The position numbers and the translations under genes were made by a program. A stretch of 64,000 nucleotides of DNA from Roseibium algicola (GTDB lineage: Bacteria; Pseudomonadota; Alphaproteobacteria; Rhizobiales; Stappiaceae), in contig NZ_CP019630.1 of assembly GCF_001999245.1 (NCBI RefSeq), positions 2,906,501-2,970,500 of the forward strand, written 5' to 3'. Within the stretch, counting starts at the first letter, position 1; each line of letters starts with the position of its first letter. The notes under the pieces are model-generated. The model searched no databases and was not told the origin of the DNA. It was given only the letters and a program-made list of their open reading frames with translations. Below, piece after piece: positions 16,095 to 25,929 of the stretch.

Positions 16095-16862
16095 TTACTC
16101 CGCAGGCTGAGCCGTGGCTGCCGCTGTGCCCGGTTGGGCAGCGCTGGCTGCGCGCAGGCGCAGGGCACGCACGCGGCGGCGCAGGATCTCGTTACGCATT
16201 GCCATCAGATGCAACACGAAGAACAGCAGCGTAAAGGCGATCGCCATGACCAGCAGCGGCCAGAGAATGTCCGGATGAATGGTCGGGCCGTCCATGCGCA
16301 TCACGCTGGCCGGCTGGTGAAGCGTATTCCACCAGTCGACCGAAAACTTGATGATCGGCAGGTTCAACGCGCCGACAAGCGTCAGCACAGCTGCCGCCTT
16401 GCCGGCCTTGATAGGATCTTCCATCGTGCGCCACAGCGTCATCAGGCCGAGATACATGATCAGGAGGACCAGGACCGACGTCAGTCGCGCGTCCCAGACC
16501 CAATAGGTGCCCCACATGGGCTTGCCCCAGAGCGAACCGGTCACGAGTGCCATGAAGGTGAAGGCCGCGCCGATGGGGGCCGCGCTCTTGGCGGAAACAT
16601 CCGCCAGCGGGTGTTTCCACACAAGGGTGCCAAGTGAGGACAGCGCCATCACGGAATAGCACATCATGCTGAGCCAGGCGGCCGGCACGTGGATATACAT
16701 GATCCGCACGGTGTCGCCCTGCTGATAGTCTTCAGGCGCAACGAAGAAGCTCATGTAGAGCCCGGCTGCGAACGCAATGACGCACAAGCCGATAAGCCAG
16801 GGCAGAACCACCTGGACCAGCCTCAAAAATCGCGTCGGATTTGCATAATCCCAAATTGCCAT
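16095..16862 (-). CDS. ccmC: Heme handling protein CcmC
   Basis: 255 aa, six membrane helices. The periplasmic tryptophan-rich heme-binding segment WGTYWVWDAR is at residues 117-126, and axial-type histidines occur in YIHVPAAW (H58) and in the NTLHQPASV segment. It transfers heme to the chaperone CcmE. The C-terminus is a low-complexity Ala-rich tail. An 80-nt gap separates it from ccmB. Confidence 0.95.
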   Translation of the reverse strand: MAIWDYANPTRFLRLVQVVLPWLIGLCVIAFAAGLYMSFFVAPEDYQQGDTVRIMYIHVPAAWLSMMCYSVMALSSLGTLVWKHPLADVSAKSAAPIGAAFTFMALVTGSLWGKPMWGTYWVWDARLTSVLVLLIMYLGLMTLWRTMEDPIKAGKAAAVLTLVGALNLPIIKFSVDWWNTLHQPASVMRMDGPTIHPDILWPLLVMAIAFTLLFFVLHLMAMRNEILRRRVRALRLRAASAAQPGTAAATAQPAE

Positions 16863-16942
16863 GGAACCGTTCTAATCTAGAGCGTTGTCCGCTTCAATGG
16901 ACGAGTATGCCGCAGGGTGCATTGCGCGGTGTCAAATTGCCG

Positions 16943-17614
16943 TCAATCTCCTGCAAACCGGAGCGCCGCGGCAGCGGCAAGCGGGCCGATCACCGCCGCA
17001 ATCAGCGACAGCGAACACAGGATCAGGAATGGCGTCAGAAACGGCACGGGATCATGAATAGCGGCATCCGCGGCACTGACGCCGAAAATCAGCACGGGAA
17101 TGGCCAGTGGTATCACCAGCACGGCCAGTAGAAGACCGCCCCGGCGCAACGAGACGGTGAGGGCCGCGCCGATGGCGCCGATCAGCGTCAGGGCCGGTGT
17201 GCCGACCAGCAGCGTGAGCGTGACGGCTCCCGTGGCGACGGGGTCGAGATTGAGAAAGATGCCGAGCAGGGGGGCGGCGATCACCAGCGGCAGGCCCGTT
17301 GCGACCCAGTGCGCCAGGCACTTGATCAGCACAAGCAGTTCCAGCGACCGTCCGGCCATCAGCATCAGGTCAAGTGTTCCGTCCTCCCGATCAGCCTGAA
17401 ACAGCCTGTCCAGTCCGAGGAGCGTTGCCAGCAGCGCGCCGATCCACAAGATGGCAGGACCAATGCGGGAAAGCAGGTTCAGATCCGGACCGACGCCGAA
17501 GGGAATGACGGTGACAACGGCCAGGAAGAACAGCACACCGACAAGCGCGCTGCCGCCGACGCGCACAGACAGCCGAAGATCCCGCCGAAACAGCACAACA
17601 GCCCAGGAACTCAT
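16943..17614 (-). CDS. ccmB: Heme exporter permease CcmB
   Basis: 223 aa with six hydrophobic segments, the membrane subunit of the CcmAB ABC complex needed to release holo-CcmE. It opens with a short FRRDLRLSVR cytoplasmic stretch typical of CcmB, and LFQADREDGTLDLMLMAG follows helix 2 as in the family. Its ATG overlaps the ccmA stop by 4 nt. Confidence 0.94.
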   Translation of the reverse strand: MSSWAVVLFRRDLRLSVRVGGSALVGVLFFLAVVTVIPFGVGPDLNLLSRIGPAILWIGALLATLLGLDRLFQADREDGTLDLMLMAGRSLELLVLIKCLAHWVATGLPLVIAAPLLGIFLNLDPVATGAVTLTLLVGTPALTLIGAIGAALTVSLRRGGLLLAVLVIPLAIPVLIFGVSAADAAIHDPVPFLTPFLILCSLSLIAAVIGPLAAAAALRFAGD

Positions 17615-18273
17615 GCGGGCAGATCCTCCTCGTGCAGCGAAACGGGATCAGCGGTGCGCAGATGCAGGATCTTGGTTCTGGCAAGGGCCAGATCGGTGTG
17701 GGTAGCGGTTATGATCATGCCGCCGGCGGTCAGATGTCCGTTCATCAGGTCCAGAAGCTGGCCTTCCGATGCCTTGTCCAGCGCCGACGTCGGCTCATCC
17801 ATCAGCCAGATCGGCCGGGGCGTGACCAGAAGCCGGGCAAGGGCCAGGCGCCTCGTCTGACCGGCGGAGAGAAATCCTGCCGGCAGGTCTGTCGTGTGGC
17901 CTATGCCGAGGAGATCAAGCGCTTCCTCGGGAGACATTGCCGTTGCGCCAAAGACAGACGCCGAAACCGGTGAGGTGAAGCCTTGCCAGAACGTCAGGTT
18001 TTCCAGCACGGAAAGCGCTGCCTTGACTGCGTTCTGATGGCCGAAATAATGGGCGTGTTCAGCCGGTGACCGGTCGGCTTCTCCCTGTTCCAGCCGAAGC
18101 GTGCCGCCAGCCAGCGCGACAAGACCTGCCAGCGTCCGCAGCAGCGACGACTTGCCGATGCCGTTCGCGCCCGTCACGACCAGTGCCGTGCCGGAGGGAA
18201 GATCAAAGGACAGGTCCTGAAACACCCGGCGTCCGCCGCGATCGATGGTCAGGTTTTCGGCAATCAGTCTCAG
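17611..18273 (-). CDS. ccmA: Cytochrome c biogenesis ATP-binding protein CcmA
   Basis: About 220 aa ATPase of the CcmAB transporter. Walker A GANGIGKS, signature LSAGQTRRLALAR, Walker B IWLMDEP and the H-loop TATHTD are visible. The first in-frame GTG (18225) would delete the first beta strand. Upstream the frame continues with LRLIAENLTIDRGGRRVF, the normal CcmA N-terminus, but holds no ATG, GTG or TTG. The best start is CTG at 18273, with GGAG seven nt upstream; ATT at 18279 is an alternative. The non-canonical start may limit expression. Confidence 0.92.
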   Translation of the reverse strand: MRLIAENLTIDRGGRRVFQDLSFDLPSGTALVVTGANGIGKSSLLRTLAGLVALAGGTLRLEQGEADRSPAEHAHYFGHQNAVKAALSVLENLTFWQGFTSPVSASVFGATAMSPEEALDLLGIGHTTDLPAGFLSAGQTRRLALARLLVTPRPIWLMDEPTSALDKASEGQLLDLMNGHLTAGGMIITATHTDLALARTKILHLRTADPVSLHEEDLPA

Positions 18274-18350
18274 GGGAATGCTCCGGCGGCAGGTTGGGTT
18301 GAACCTTGTTAGTTGGCCGCACTGTTATGATGCAAGGAAAATTCCCCGCC

Positions 18351-18394
18351 TTGTCTTTGCTCAAAGACAAAACACCCGGGGCTTGCCCCGGGTG
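18351..18394 (-). terminator. Paired inverted repeats downstream of the 18465-19247 gene
   Basis: A 10-bp GC stem (CACCCGGGGC/GCCCCGGGTG, 18373-18394) is followed on the minus strand by GTTTTGTCTTT, which itself starts a second perfect 9-bp inverted repeat (18351-18370). It is a likely intrinsic terminator for the minus-strand membrane protein gene, just upstream of the ccmA promoter region. Confidence 0.55.
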
Positions 18395-18464
18395 CTCTGG
18401 TGTCCGGACCCGCTTGCCGGACAATTTCAAAAAAGCAGCGCTGTTTGCCCGCGTTGCTGGGCGA

Positions 18465-19247
18465 TCAGTCGAAGACAGATGCGATCTGGTCGACGCTGAC
18501 GCCTTCCTTGATTTCACGCAGGCGCGCGTAAATCAGTGCGACAAGGATACTCAGGAAACCTGCGCCGACTGTGGAAATGGCAGCGAACAGGATGATGCCG
18601 ATGACCATGCCGATGCTGCCGGCCGAGGCCACGAGGCCGACGACGAACAGAGCGACGATGTTGATGATGGTGGCACAGATGATGGCCAGTACCAGCGCAC
18701 CCAGGATCGGCCAGCGGTATTCCTTGGTAAGATACTTGCTGCGGCCAAGACCGCCGAAGCCGGCGCGTTCGATCACCACGGCCGGTGCCATGACGGCGAA
18801 TACCGCATAGACCCAAAGGCCAGGAACGACCAACAGGACCAGGCCGATACCAACCAGGATCGAGACGACGATCGAGAGGATCGCCAGCGGCACGACAGCA
18901 CTCAGGGCCGGGCCGAAGTAACGGCCAAGCTGTACCGGGCGCGACAGCTTCGCGTCATAGGCAAGCTGCACCAGAAGCGCGGTGGTGATGGAATAGACCA
19001 CCATGCTGACGAGGATTGACAGCACGTTGGCAACAGCGCTGCCGGGGCCGGTGAACTCCTGCGGCTGGATGCCGAGTGCGGCGCCGAAGCCGACCAGCAG
19101 GCCGGAAATCAGGAAGCCGATCAGGTTCGGCACGAAGCCTACGATGACGACCTGAATGAAATGCTTGAGGAGGATCGAGAAGCTCTCGCCGATGATGGAG
19201 CCAACGCCAAGGGAGGCCGTGGGCTGGCTTAGGGTCGTGTCGGTCAT
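18465..19247 (-). CDS. Polytopic membrane protein, paralogue of the adjacent gene
   Basis: 260 aa, about six hydrophobic segments, no signal peptide. It shares with the upstream neighbour (19515-20405) the N-terminal SLGxGxxIGxSFSI, the middle APAVVIERxGF and KYLTKEYRW-type segments, and an almost identical C-terminal tail YARLREIKEGVSVDQ. The hydrophobic layout recalls DUF975-like or GlpQ-membrane-domain proteins, but I cannot assign a family or function. A terminator-like hairpin follows; 267 nt separate it from the paralogue. Confidence 0.75.
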   Translation of the reverse strand: MTDTTLSQPTASLGVGSIIGESFSILLKHFIQVVIVGFVPNLIGFLISGLLVGFGAALGIQPQEFTGPGSAVANVLSILVSMVVYSITTALLVQLAYDAKLSRPVQLGRYFGPALSAVVPLAILSIVVSILVGIGLVLLVVPGLWVYAVFAVMAPAVVIERAGFGGLGRSKYLTKEYRWPILGALVLAIICATIINIVALFVVGLVASAGSIGMVIGIILFAAISTVGAGFLSILVALIYARLREIKEGVSVDQIASVFD

Positions 19248-19514
19248 TCAATTGCTCCGTAAAACTTCCAATAGTTTTTTCAAAAGTGGTTATCTAATTC
19301 CAGCCCACATACCGACGAACGCTGCCCGCCAAACGGGAGGAGCGACGATCATCCGCCTGAAGCCGTGGACTGTCCGAAAACCGGTAGATCCCGATCGCAT
19401 GAGCATCTTGCCCGCCCTCTGCCGAAGACAGTTACTCTTGCGATTTTTCACCATAAATCCTTCTGCAGCAGGTCACAAGCGGGGCCTTGCGCGGAAGTTC
19501 AACCCTCCTGACAC

Positions 19515-20405
19515 TCAGTCGAAAACATCGGCGACCTGGTCAACGCTGATACCTTCCTTGATTTCGCGCAGTCGCGCGTAAACCAACGTGGCAAGGATTG
19601 CCAACGGTCCGCTTGCCAGCGCGTTGGTTGCGGCAAAGACGGGCAGGGCCCAGACGTAACTTCCCTCACGGGCGAGAAGCTCCACTGGAAAGGCGCCGGC
19701 AATCGTGACGGCCAGCGAGCAAAGCCAGACCGGCAGCAGTGCGCCGGCAATCTGCCAACGATAGGTTTTCGTCAGCGCCCAGCTGCGGCTCATGCCGCTG
19801 AAGCCAACCCGTTCAATGACGACAGCGGGGGCCAAAACCGAGAAGACCGAACATCCCCACAGGGCGACAAAAGGCAGAACTGCAAGCGCCGTGATGGAAA
19901 TCAGGGTCGTATTCACGAAAATTGCGATGAAGACCAGCGGCAGCGCAATGCACACGAAGATGACGACCAACAGCCCGTTTTGCAGGCAGATCGGTGCGCT
20001 GGCCTTGAGGGCCGGCAGCAAATAGCGGGCAATCGAGACCGGGCGGTTCAACCGGGCGTCATAGGTCAGCTGGGCGAGAAAGGCCGCAGTCACGGCAAAA
20101 ACGATCACATCGACAAAGGCCGTCGCAAGATCGACGAGGCCGGCCAGGTCGCTGGTGTCGTCCGTTTCCAGATTGAGCGCGGCATCGACGCCGACAAGCG
20201 ATCCAGCCAGCAGAGCGCCCAGGAGGCTGACTACAAAACCGATCGCAAGGACCGGCACAAGATTCCGGATCGTGATGGAAAAACTGGTTCCTATCAGCGC
20301 GCCGATCCCAAGTGACTGCCGGACATGGCGCCCCTGCGACCCCTCGGACTGGCCAACCCGATCAAGGAAATAGGCTCTGAGGCTATGATTATCCTGTTTC
20401 TGCAA
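19515..20405 (-). CDS. Polytopic membrane protein, paralogue of the downstream gene
   Basis: Up to 296 aa, about six hydrophobic segments. It matches its neighbour in the N-terminal SLGIGALIGTSFSI, LxQLxYDARLNRPV, APAVVIERVGFSG and the C-terminal YARLREIKEGISVDQ tail, indicating an old tandem duplication. No ATG opens the frame: TTG at 20405 is the only usual alternative and lacks a clear Shine-Dalgarno, so the true N-terminus is uncertain. It starts 45 nt after the RDD gene and may be the last cistron of the MoxR-cluster operon. Function unknown. Confidence 0.7.
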   Translation of the reverse strand: MQKQDNHSLRAYFLDRVGQSEGSQGRHVRQSLGIGALIGTSFSITIRNLVPVLAIGFVVSLLGALLAGSLVGVDAALNLETDDTSDLAGLVDLATAFVDVIVFAVTAAFLAQLTYDARLNRPVSIARYLLPALKASAPICLQNGLLVVIFVCIALPLVFIAIFVNTTLISITALAVLPFVALWGCSVFSVLAPAVVIERVGFSGMSRSWALTKTYRWQIAGALLPVWLCSLAVTIAGAFPVELLAREGSYVWALPVFAATNALASGPLAILATLVYARLREIKEGISVDQVADVFD

Positions 20406-20450
20406 TCTGGCTGATCCACTTGATGACTGGAGCCGGAGAGGGCGAAAGGT

Positions 20451-21374
20451 CTATTTTTCCTCGCCGGATTGGGCGTAGTGCTTGTTTTCCCGCTTGTCGC
20501 CGAACAGCTGGCGTTGCTCGAGATGTTCCCGCTGGGCGTTGTAGAACGCCTGCAGGAACGGCAAACGATCCACCGGAGGAACCGGAGCGGCATAGCCGAT
20601 CTTCTTGCGGATCTTTTCCACGATGGCTTCCAGGGTGGCGTTCCGCTGGTGGGCAGCTTCGGCTCCGGATGGTGTATTCTGCCCACGCAGCAGCGTTTCC
20701 AGTGTCTGCAGTTCGAAGGCGCCGTAGTGGTCGAGCTGATGGGACAGGAAGACGAATTTCTTGCGTGCTGTCCCGGTCGCGACCGTCTCGCTGGCAAGAT
20801 CCTTCAAAAGCACCGGCACCGGCAGGTGGATGACATGGGTGCCTGCCATCATGTCGCCCAGCCGGCGCCGGTAGCGGTTGAACAGGGGGATCATCAGCGA
20901 CATGGTAACCCAGGCAAAAGCGGCGAGCGAGGCAAGCGGCGTTGCCGAATCCAGAGTCAGCAGAAGCGTCCCGGGCAGGAAGATCTCCGCCTCCTTCATC
21001 AGGTTGCGCAGGACAAGCGCGCGGGCGGTCAGTGGCCCGCCGTCATGGGAAACCACCTTGATCTTCATCAGCCGTTTGCCGAGGGTCTGGCCGTTCCAAG
21101 CCAGTTCGGCCAGCACATAGTAGGGAACCCGGATCAGGAAGAACAAGAGGGCGGCGATGGCCATCAGTGTCTGCGGTGTCGTCAGGTTGATCAGAGCGAG
21201 CAGGATCACCAGGCAGGTCGCGGCAATCGCGGTCAGGATGATATCGATGAGCTGGGCAGAAAAGCGCACCCCAACACCCGCGATGGGCAGCGTCAGTGCA
21301 ACGCCCTCCGGCGGCACAAGCGTTGAAGCCGGTGGCCGGTCGGTCTTGGTTCGTTTCCAGAAACGCACTCTCAT
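20451..21374 (-). CDS. RDD-family membrane protein
   Basis: 307 aa. The first half has RDD-domain features: VGVRFSAQLIDIILT near residues 34-48 (the conserved Arg is followed by a hydrophobic helix with Asp) and NGQTLGKRLMKIKVV. The second half (about 190-307) is a polar cytoplasmic extension unusual for a minimal RDD protein. RDD proteins are poorly understood; some act in ion transport. Its ATG overlaps the SpoIIM-like stop by 4 nt, so the two are translated in coupled fashion within the MoxR cluster. Confidence 0.82.
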   Translation of the reverse strand: MRVRFWKRTKTDRPPASTLVPPEGVALTLPIAGVGVRFSAQLIDIILTAIAATCLVILLALINLTTPQTLMAIAALLFFLIRVPYYVLAELAWNGQTLGKRLMKIKVVSHDGGPLTARALVLRNLMKEAEIFLPGTLLLTLDSATPLASLAAFAWVTMSLMIPLFNRYRRRLGDMMAGTHVIHLPVPVLLKDLASETVATGTARKKFVFLSHQLDHYGAFELQTLETLLRGQNTPSGAEAAHQRNATLEAIVEKIRKKIGYAAPVPPVDRLPFLQAFYNAQREHLEQRQLFGDKRENKHYAQSGEEK

Positions 21375-22366
21375 CGCCGGCTCCGGCCTCCCAACAGGAA
21401 CCAGGACAGCCAGAGCGCACCGATCCCCCAGCCGATGATCAGCCGGGCGTCAAGGCTTTGCACCAGTTGCCGGCCGAAGCCTTCCAGAAGTGCGGCTGCC
21501 ACCAGCATGATGGCTGCGACAATCGCCAGTTTCACGGCATCGCGACCGGCTTCGCGCAAGGCAACGCTGCGCGATCTGTCGCCTGGAAAAAGCACCGCGG
21601 CCCCCAGTTGCAACCCGCCGCCGCAGGCAATGCAGATGGCCGAGATTTCGGTGACGCCATGGATCGACAGCCAGCCGACGAGATCGAGACCCAGACCCCG
21701 GTCGACGTGAAGGGCGAGGAAGGCACCGAGCGACAGGCCGTTATAGAATGTCAGCAAGACGGCAGGGGCGCAGGCAAAGACACCAAGACCGAAAACGAAG
21801 ATCGCGATGCGGGTGTTGTGGGAAAACAGATAGGTCGCGAAGGCACCGAGCCCGCTTGCCTGGTCGGTGCCGTAGATGACCGAGCGCAGGGATTCCGTGG
21901 TCGCGTCCGGCCCACGGTTGCCGGCAAGTTCGGCCGGCATCATCACGTAGAACCAGTCGTTGTTCTCGAAATAGAGCAGATAACCCGTGAGGGCACCGAG
22001 CGCCATGCACAGGAACCCGATCAGAATGTAGAACCAGGACCGGCGCATCGCCCGAGGCGCGCCTTCCCTCAGGAAATGCTCCAGCAGGCCCCCAAGCCGT
22101 TCCTGCGGGGCATAGACGCACAGATATGCACGGGCCGTGAGCGCTTCCAGATAACCGAGCAGGGCCTTGTCGAGCGAGATTTCGCGCGCAATCGCCAGCG
22201 AGGTCGTCGCCTGCCGGTAGAGAGAGGCAAGGTCGCGGGTCTCCGCGAATTCCATATGCTGAAGGCCCTGGCCTTCGGCCTTGCGAACCAAGGTTTCCAG
22301 CCTCTGCCAGTCGGCTTCCCGCTCCTTTCGGAACCGGGCGGAGCGCATCAGATCCTGTGTGTCCAT
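21371..22366 (-). CDS. Stage II sporulation protein M (SpoIIM)-family membrane protein
   Basis: 331 aa. A cytoplasmic N-terminal part of about 110 residues with READWQRLETLV is followed by six or seven membrane segments, including a SHNTRIAIFVFGLGV region and LSIHGVTEISAICIACGGG, the typical SpoIIM-family core. The organism is no sporulator; in proteobacteria such genes travel with MoxR, DUF58 and RDD genes and are thought to handle envelope stress or protein assembly. The ATG overlaps the DUF58 stop by one base (TGATG). Confidence 0.85.
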   Translation of the reverse strand: MDTQDLMRSARFRKEREADWQRLETLVRKAEGQGLQHMEFAETRDLASLYRQATTSLAIAREISLDKALLGYLEALTARAYLCVYAPQERLGGLLEHFLREGAPRAMRRSWFYILIGFLCMALGALTGYLLYFENNDWFYVMMPAELAGNRGPDATTESLRSVIYGTDQASGLGAFATYLFSHNTRIAIFVFGLGVFACAPAVLLTFYNGLSLGAFLALHVDRGLGLDLVGWLSIHGVTEISAICIACGGGLQLGAAVLFPGDRSRSVALREAGRDAVKLAIVAAIMLVAAALLEGFGRQLVQSLDARLIIGWGIGALWLSWFLLGGRSRR

Positions 22367-23625
22367 CAGATCAGCTCCCGGGCCTTGATTTCAAGATAGG
22401 CGGAAATCAGCCGCGCGGTCACGGCATTCGGTTTGGCGTCAACGATGGTAACGCCCATTCGGGACAGTTTTTCGAACACCAGGCGGCGTTCATTGAGTGC
22501 CTGGTTGGCGGCGACAAGCGTGGCCGCGCCATCGAGATCTCCCGGTGCCGTTTCCACCAGCTTCTCAAGGTCGGGATCGCGGATTGCGACGAAGATCAGC
22601 AGGTGCCGCTTGGCCAGGATGCCGATGTTCTCCACCAGCAATTCGGCCGATGTGGTGTCGACGAAATCAGTGAAGATGATCAGCAGGCTGCGTTTGGGCG
22701 TCCGGGCGTTCAACTCGGTGAGCGCGAGGGTGTGGTTGGTTTCGCGGCTGACATAGGAAAGCTCCGCCGTCCAGCTGCGCAGCCGTGCAAACGCCGTCCT
22801 GCCCGGAGCGGGTGCGGAGAAGGTGCGCGGTTTGACATCGTAGGAATAATAGCCGACCAGATCACCGCCAATGGCAGCCGCCCAGGCGGTCGCCAGCGCT
22901 GCGGTCACGGCGTGGTCGATCTTCGGCAGGCCGCCGATCTCCTCGCGCATCAGATAGCCGTTGTCGAGTGCGACAATGACATGGTGATTTCGCTCGGCGC
23001 GCAATTCCTTGGCGACCAGAGATCGCCGTCGGGCCGACCGCTTCCAGTCGATCGTCTTGATGTCCATGCCCTGGACGAAATCCCGCAGTTGCTGGAATTC
23101 CGATCCTTCACCGACAGCGCGGTTTTCCTTCACGCCGTAAAGCGTCGACAGAACGGTGGTGGTGATCTGCCCGGACTGGACCATGCGGATGTTCGGGACC
23201 ACGCGGATTTCTGCCCCGACGGCCAGTTTCGGCACGAACTCCAGCAGTTTGAGGCGCGAGTGCCAGGATAGCCAGAGTTGGTCCACGCGCCAGACCCCAC
23301 GCCGGATCGCCCGGCAGGCAACCTCCGCCCGCGAGCTGCCGTCCGCTGCCGGGACAAACGCGAACTCCGCGTCGCCGCCGAGGCCTTCCGGCCAGTCCAG
23401 TTTCGCTCGTAGGGCCGAGGGCGCCTGGGCAAGTTCCAGTTGAAGCTTTGCCGTCTCGCCGACAAATACCTCCGCCGGAGCCTCAAACGTCAGGTTCTGG
23501 GGTCGCCGGAGTGACATGGCCATGTCGATGACGACCAGAAGCACGAGCACGATCCAGGGAACCGCGCCGATTTCACGCGCAGCACCCCCGGTGACAACCG
23601 TGATCACCGAGATGGCCAGAGCCAA
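22366..23625 (-). CDS. DUF58 domain-containing protein (MoxR-associated)
   Basis: 419 aa. Two N-terminal hydrophobic segments and a beta-rich region precede the DUF58 signature: GEGSEFQQLRDFVQGMD, then TIDWKRSARRRSLVAKEL, and a von Willebrand A-like stretch with VIVALDNG and LLIIFTDFVD. These proteins are typical partners of MoxR ATPases and may present a metal-binding MIDAS-like surface. It lies 35 nt downstream of moxR and upstream of the SpoIIM-like gene. Confidence 0.9.
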   Translation of the reverse strand: MALAISVITVVTGGAAREIGAVPWIVLVLLVVIDMAMSLRRPQNLTFEAPAEVFVGETAKLQLELAQAPSALRAKLDWPEGLGGDAEFAFVPAADGSSRAEVACRAIRRGVWRVDQLWLSWHSRLKLLEFVPKLAVGAEIRVVPNIRMVQSGQITTTVLSTLYGVKENRAVGEGSEFQQLRDFVQGMDIKTIDWKRSARRRSLVAKELRAERNHHVIVALDNGYLMREEIGGLPKIDHAVTAALATAWAAAIGGDLVGYYSYDVKPRTFSAPAPGRTAFARLRSWTAELSYVSRETNHTLALTELNARTPKRSLLIIFTDFVDTTSAELLVENIGILAKRHLLIFVAIRDPDLEKLVETAPGDLDGAATLVAANQALNERRLVFEKLSRMGVTIVDAKPNAVTARLISAYLEIKARELI

Positions 23626-23660
23626 TGCGCCAAAGGCGAGCAGTCGTTTGGACGGCCGGA

Positions 23661-24617
23661 TCAGCGGGGAGCCTCGATCTGGTTGAGGATGTTTTCCAGG
23701 ACCTGCGCCGGGCTGCGGCCTTCGATTTCCGCCGCCGGGCCGAGAACGATCCTGTGGCGGAGGGCCGGCACGAACAGGCGTTTGACGTCGTCGGGAATAG
23801 CGTAATCGCGTCCGTTGAGCGCTGCCGTTGCCCGTGCCGCACTTGCCAGCGCGTCGGCCGCTCGGGTCGAGGCACCGAAGGCGATTTCGGAACTTTGGCG
23901 GGTCGCGCGGATCAGGCGCAGGATATAGGCAAGGATGTCATCCTTCAGGATGATGCTGTCGACCAGCGCCCTTGTTTCTTCAAGGGTGGTGGAATCGAGC
24001 ACCTTGGACAGCGTGGCGGTTTCCATGCCGGCTTCCAGTGGCTTGTCCGCGTGCTGGCGCAGGATCGCCATTTCGATGTCTTCGGGCGGGAAGTCGATCA
24101 CCAGCTTGAACAGGAACCGGTCGAGTTGGGCTTCCGGCAGGGGATAGGTGCCCTGCTGCTCAATGGGGTTCTGCGTTGCCACGACAATGAATTCCCGTCC
24201 GAGGGAATGATCCGTGCCGTCAATGCTGACCATGCGTTCGCTCATGGCCTGCAGCAGGGCGGCCTGGGTCTTGGGCGGGGCGCGGTTGATTTCGTCGGCC
24301 AGCAGCACTTGCGAGAATACGGGTCCCTTGGTCAGCACGAAGGCGTTGGTGCGGAAATCGAAGATCGAGGTGCCGAGCACGTCGCCGGGCATCAGGTCCG
24401 GCGTGAACTGGATACGGCCGAAATCGAGTGCCAGAGCTGCCGAGAAACTGCGGGCGAGCAGCGTTTTGGCGGTGCCGGGAGGGCCTTCCAGCAGCACGTG
24501 GCCGCGGGCAAACAAGGCGATCAGCAACAGGTCGATGATGTCGTCCTGACCGAGTACGGTTCGGCCGATCTCCGTCCGCAAGGCATCGGTCCGTTCGCGC
24601 AGCGCTTCAAGCGTCAT
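23661..24617 (-). CDS. MoxR-family AAA+ ATPase
   Basis: 318 aa cytosolic AAA+ chaperone-like ATPase. Walker A GPPGTAKT is at 45-52, Walker [11 protein letters not shown] includes D108-E109, and the sensor-1 [28 protein letters not shown] region (given here as family pattern) and arginine-finger region follow. MoxR proteins help assemble or activate complexes through vWA partners such as DUF58. The ATG at 24617 overlaps the DUF4350 stop by 11 nt. The client of this cluster is not known. Confidence 0.94.
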   Translation of the reverse strand: MTLEALRERTDALRTEIGRTVLGQDDIIDLLLIALFARGHVLLEGPPGTAKTLLARSFSAALALDFGRIQFTPDLMPGDVLGTSIFDFRTNAFVLTKGPVFSQVLLADEINRAPPKTQAALLQAMSERMVSIDGTDHSLGREFIVVATQNPIEQQGTYPLPEAQLDRFLFKLVIDFPPEDIEMAILRQHADKPLEAGMETATLSKVLDSTTLEETRALVDSIILKDDILAYILRLIRATRQSSEIAFGASTRAADALASAARATAALNGRDYAIPDDVKRLFVPALRHRIVLGPAAEIEGRSPAQVLENILNQIEAPR

Positions 24618-25929
24618 GGGTTATTTGCTCCAATACCTGTTCCAATTGGTCGATTTGCTGGATGGCTTCCGTGGCCGGAAGCCGGGCAGGCAGTTTTCGT
24701 ATGTCGGCCAAGATCGCGCGCAGGCGTGGTGCAAGGGCCGGATGCCGGCGTTCGGTGTAGGTCAGGAAAGCGTCTTCCCCGGCATAGTGGCGCGCATGGG
24801 CCGGACCGAACAGGGCAGAGGCCGTCGCCGAAATACGGGCGGTGGCATATTCGCGAATGAGAGCGCCATCCTGCCCGGAAAGCCGCATCAGCCTTGCGCG
24901 CGCCTGGACCGCCAGATCCTTGCCGGCGCCAGGTCCCGCCTCTTCGTCGCGGATGGGGCCGTAGCGGATGAAGCTGCGCCAGAGCGCCAGCCCCAGCAAC
25001 AGTGCTGTGCCGAGCCACAGGGTCAGGAAGGGCGGTCCGAAGAAACGGAGCAGATCTTCCCAGGTGCGCTCGCGCTTGGGTTCGTTCACGGGATCGCGCA
25101 GCCAAGAGGAGCGGCTGTAGTCGATGACGATATTTCGGGTGCCGGCCTTTTCGGTCAGGACATCAAGGGCAATGCCGGCATTGTCGCCCAATCGCAGGCC
25201 GTGGTTGTTGATCAGGTCCGGATCGGACAGCACCAGAATACGATCCTGTTCGCCGTCACCGGCATCGGCGAGCGGGCAATCGGCCAGCAGCATTGCGCCG
25301 GTGTCACCGACAATCGGGCGGCAGGCCTCGTTGGCGAAGGTCTGGGCGGCGTAGATCTCCGCCCGCAAGGGCTCGCCTTGCTGTGACTGGTACCGGAAGT
25401 CGGAGAAGGGCCGAGTTGCGGCGGCAATTTTCGTGACGCTGGTGCCGGTCACCTTGTTGACGATTGTCTGAAGACGGTCCGCCTCAACCTTCAGGAAAGG
25501 GTGGGCAAGGCCGGTCAGGCGCATGCCGCTGCGCCATTTCGGCAGCACAAGCAGCGTTGGAACACGCTCGGCCTTTTCCAGGACGACGGCGGTCGCCAGA
25601 TCGTATTCGTCCTGCTGCAGCAGCAGTTCTTCCTTGGTACGGGGGGTGCTGCGTTCGCTGTCCGGCAGCGTATCGTAAAGCGGTACCACCAACAGGCCGA
25701 CCGCCGTCTGGTCCATCAGCCAGCCGCCGGCAAAATTCTGCGCACTGGCCCCATTTGTCGCCAGCCAGACCTGCAGGCCGTCCAGCCCGGCGGGCGAGCG
25801 GCGCAAGACCTGTTGGCGCTGGGACAGGATGTACCAGCCGGCAATCAGAACCGCGACGCAGATCAGTGCGATGACGGCGGTTTCAAGGCTCGGGCCCTTC
25901 GGTCGCGTATTTGCAGCGCTCTCGCTCAT
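24607..25929 (-). CDS. DUF4350 domain-containing membrane protein
   Basis: 440 aa. One helix near residues 17-36 anchors a periplasmic-facing region with the DUF4350 pattern ([50 protein letters not shown]). A second helix lies near residues 300-320, followed by an Ala/Arg-rich cytoplasmic C-terminus. The GATase-like DUF4350 fold is common beside MoxR/DUF58. It overlaps the DUF4129 gene by 4 nt and the moxR gene by 11 nt. Confidence 0.86.
   Translation of the reverse strand: MSESAANTRPKGPSLETAVIALICVAVLIAGWYILSQRQQVLRRSPAGLDGLQVWLATNGASAQNFAGGWLMDQTAVGLLVVPLYDTLPDSERSTPRTKEELLLQQDEYDLATAVVLEKAERVPTLLVLPKWRSGMRLTGLAHPFLKVEADRLQTIVNKVTGTSVTKIAAATRPFSDFRYQSQQGEPLRAEIYAAQTFANEACRPIVGDTGAMLLADCPLADAGDGEQDRILVLSDPDLINNHGLRLGDNAGIALDVLTEKAGTRNIVIDYSRSSWLRDPVNEPKRERTWEDLLRFFGPPFLTLWLGTALLLGLALWRSFIRYGPIRDEEAGPGAGKDLAVQARARLMRLSGQDGALIREYATARISATASALFGPAHARHYAGEDAFLTYTERRHPALAPRLRAILADIRKLPARLPATEAIQQIDQLEQVLEQITHDA

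Noticed and set aside
16865..16942. TTGACA upstream of ccmC as a promoter
   Set aside because: No acceptable -10 hexamer at 16-18 nt; the nearest CATACT is 20 nt away.
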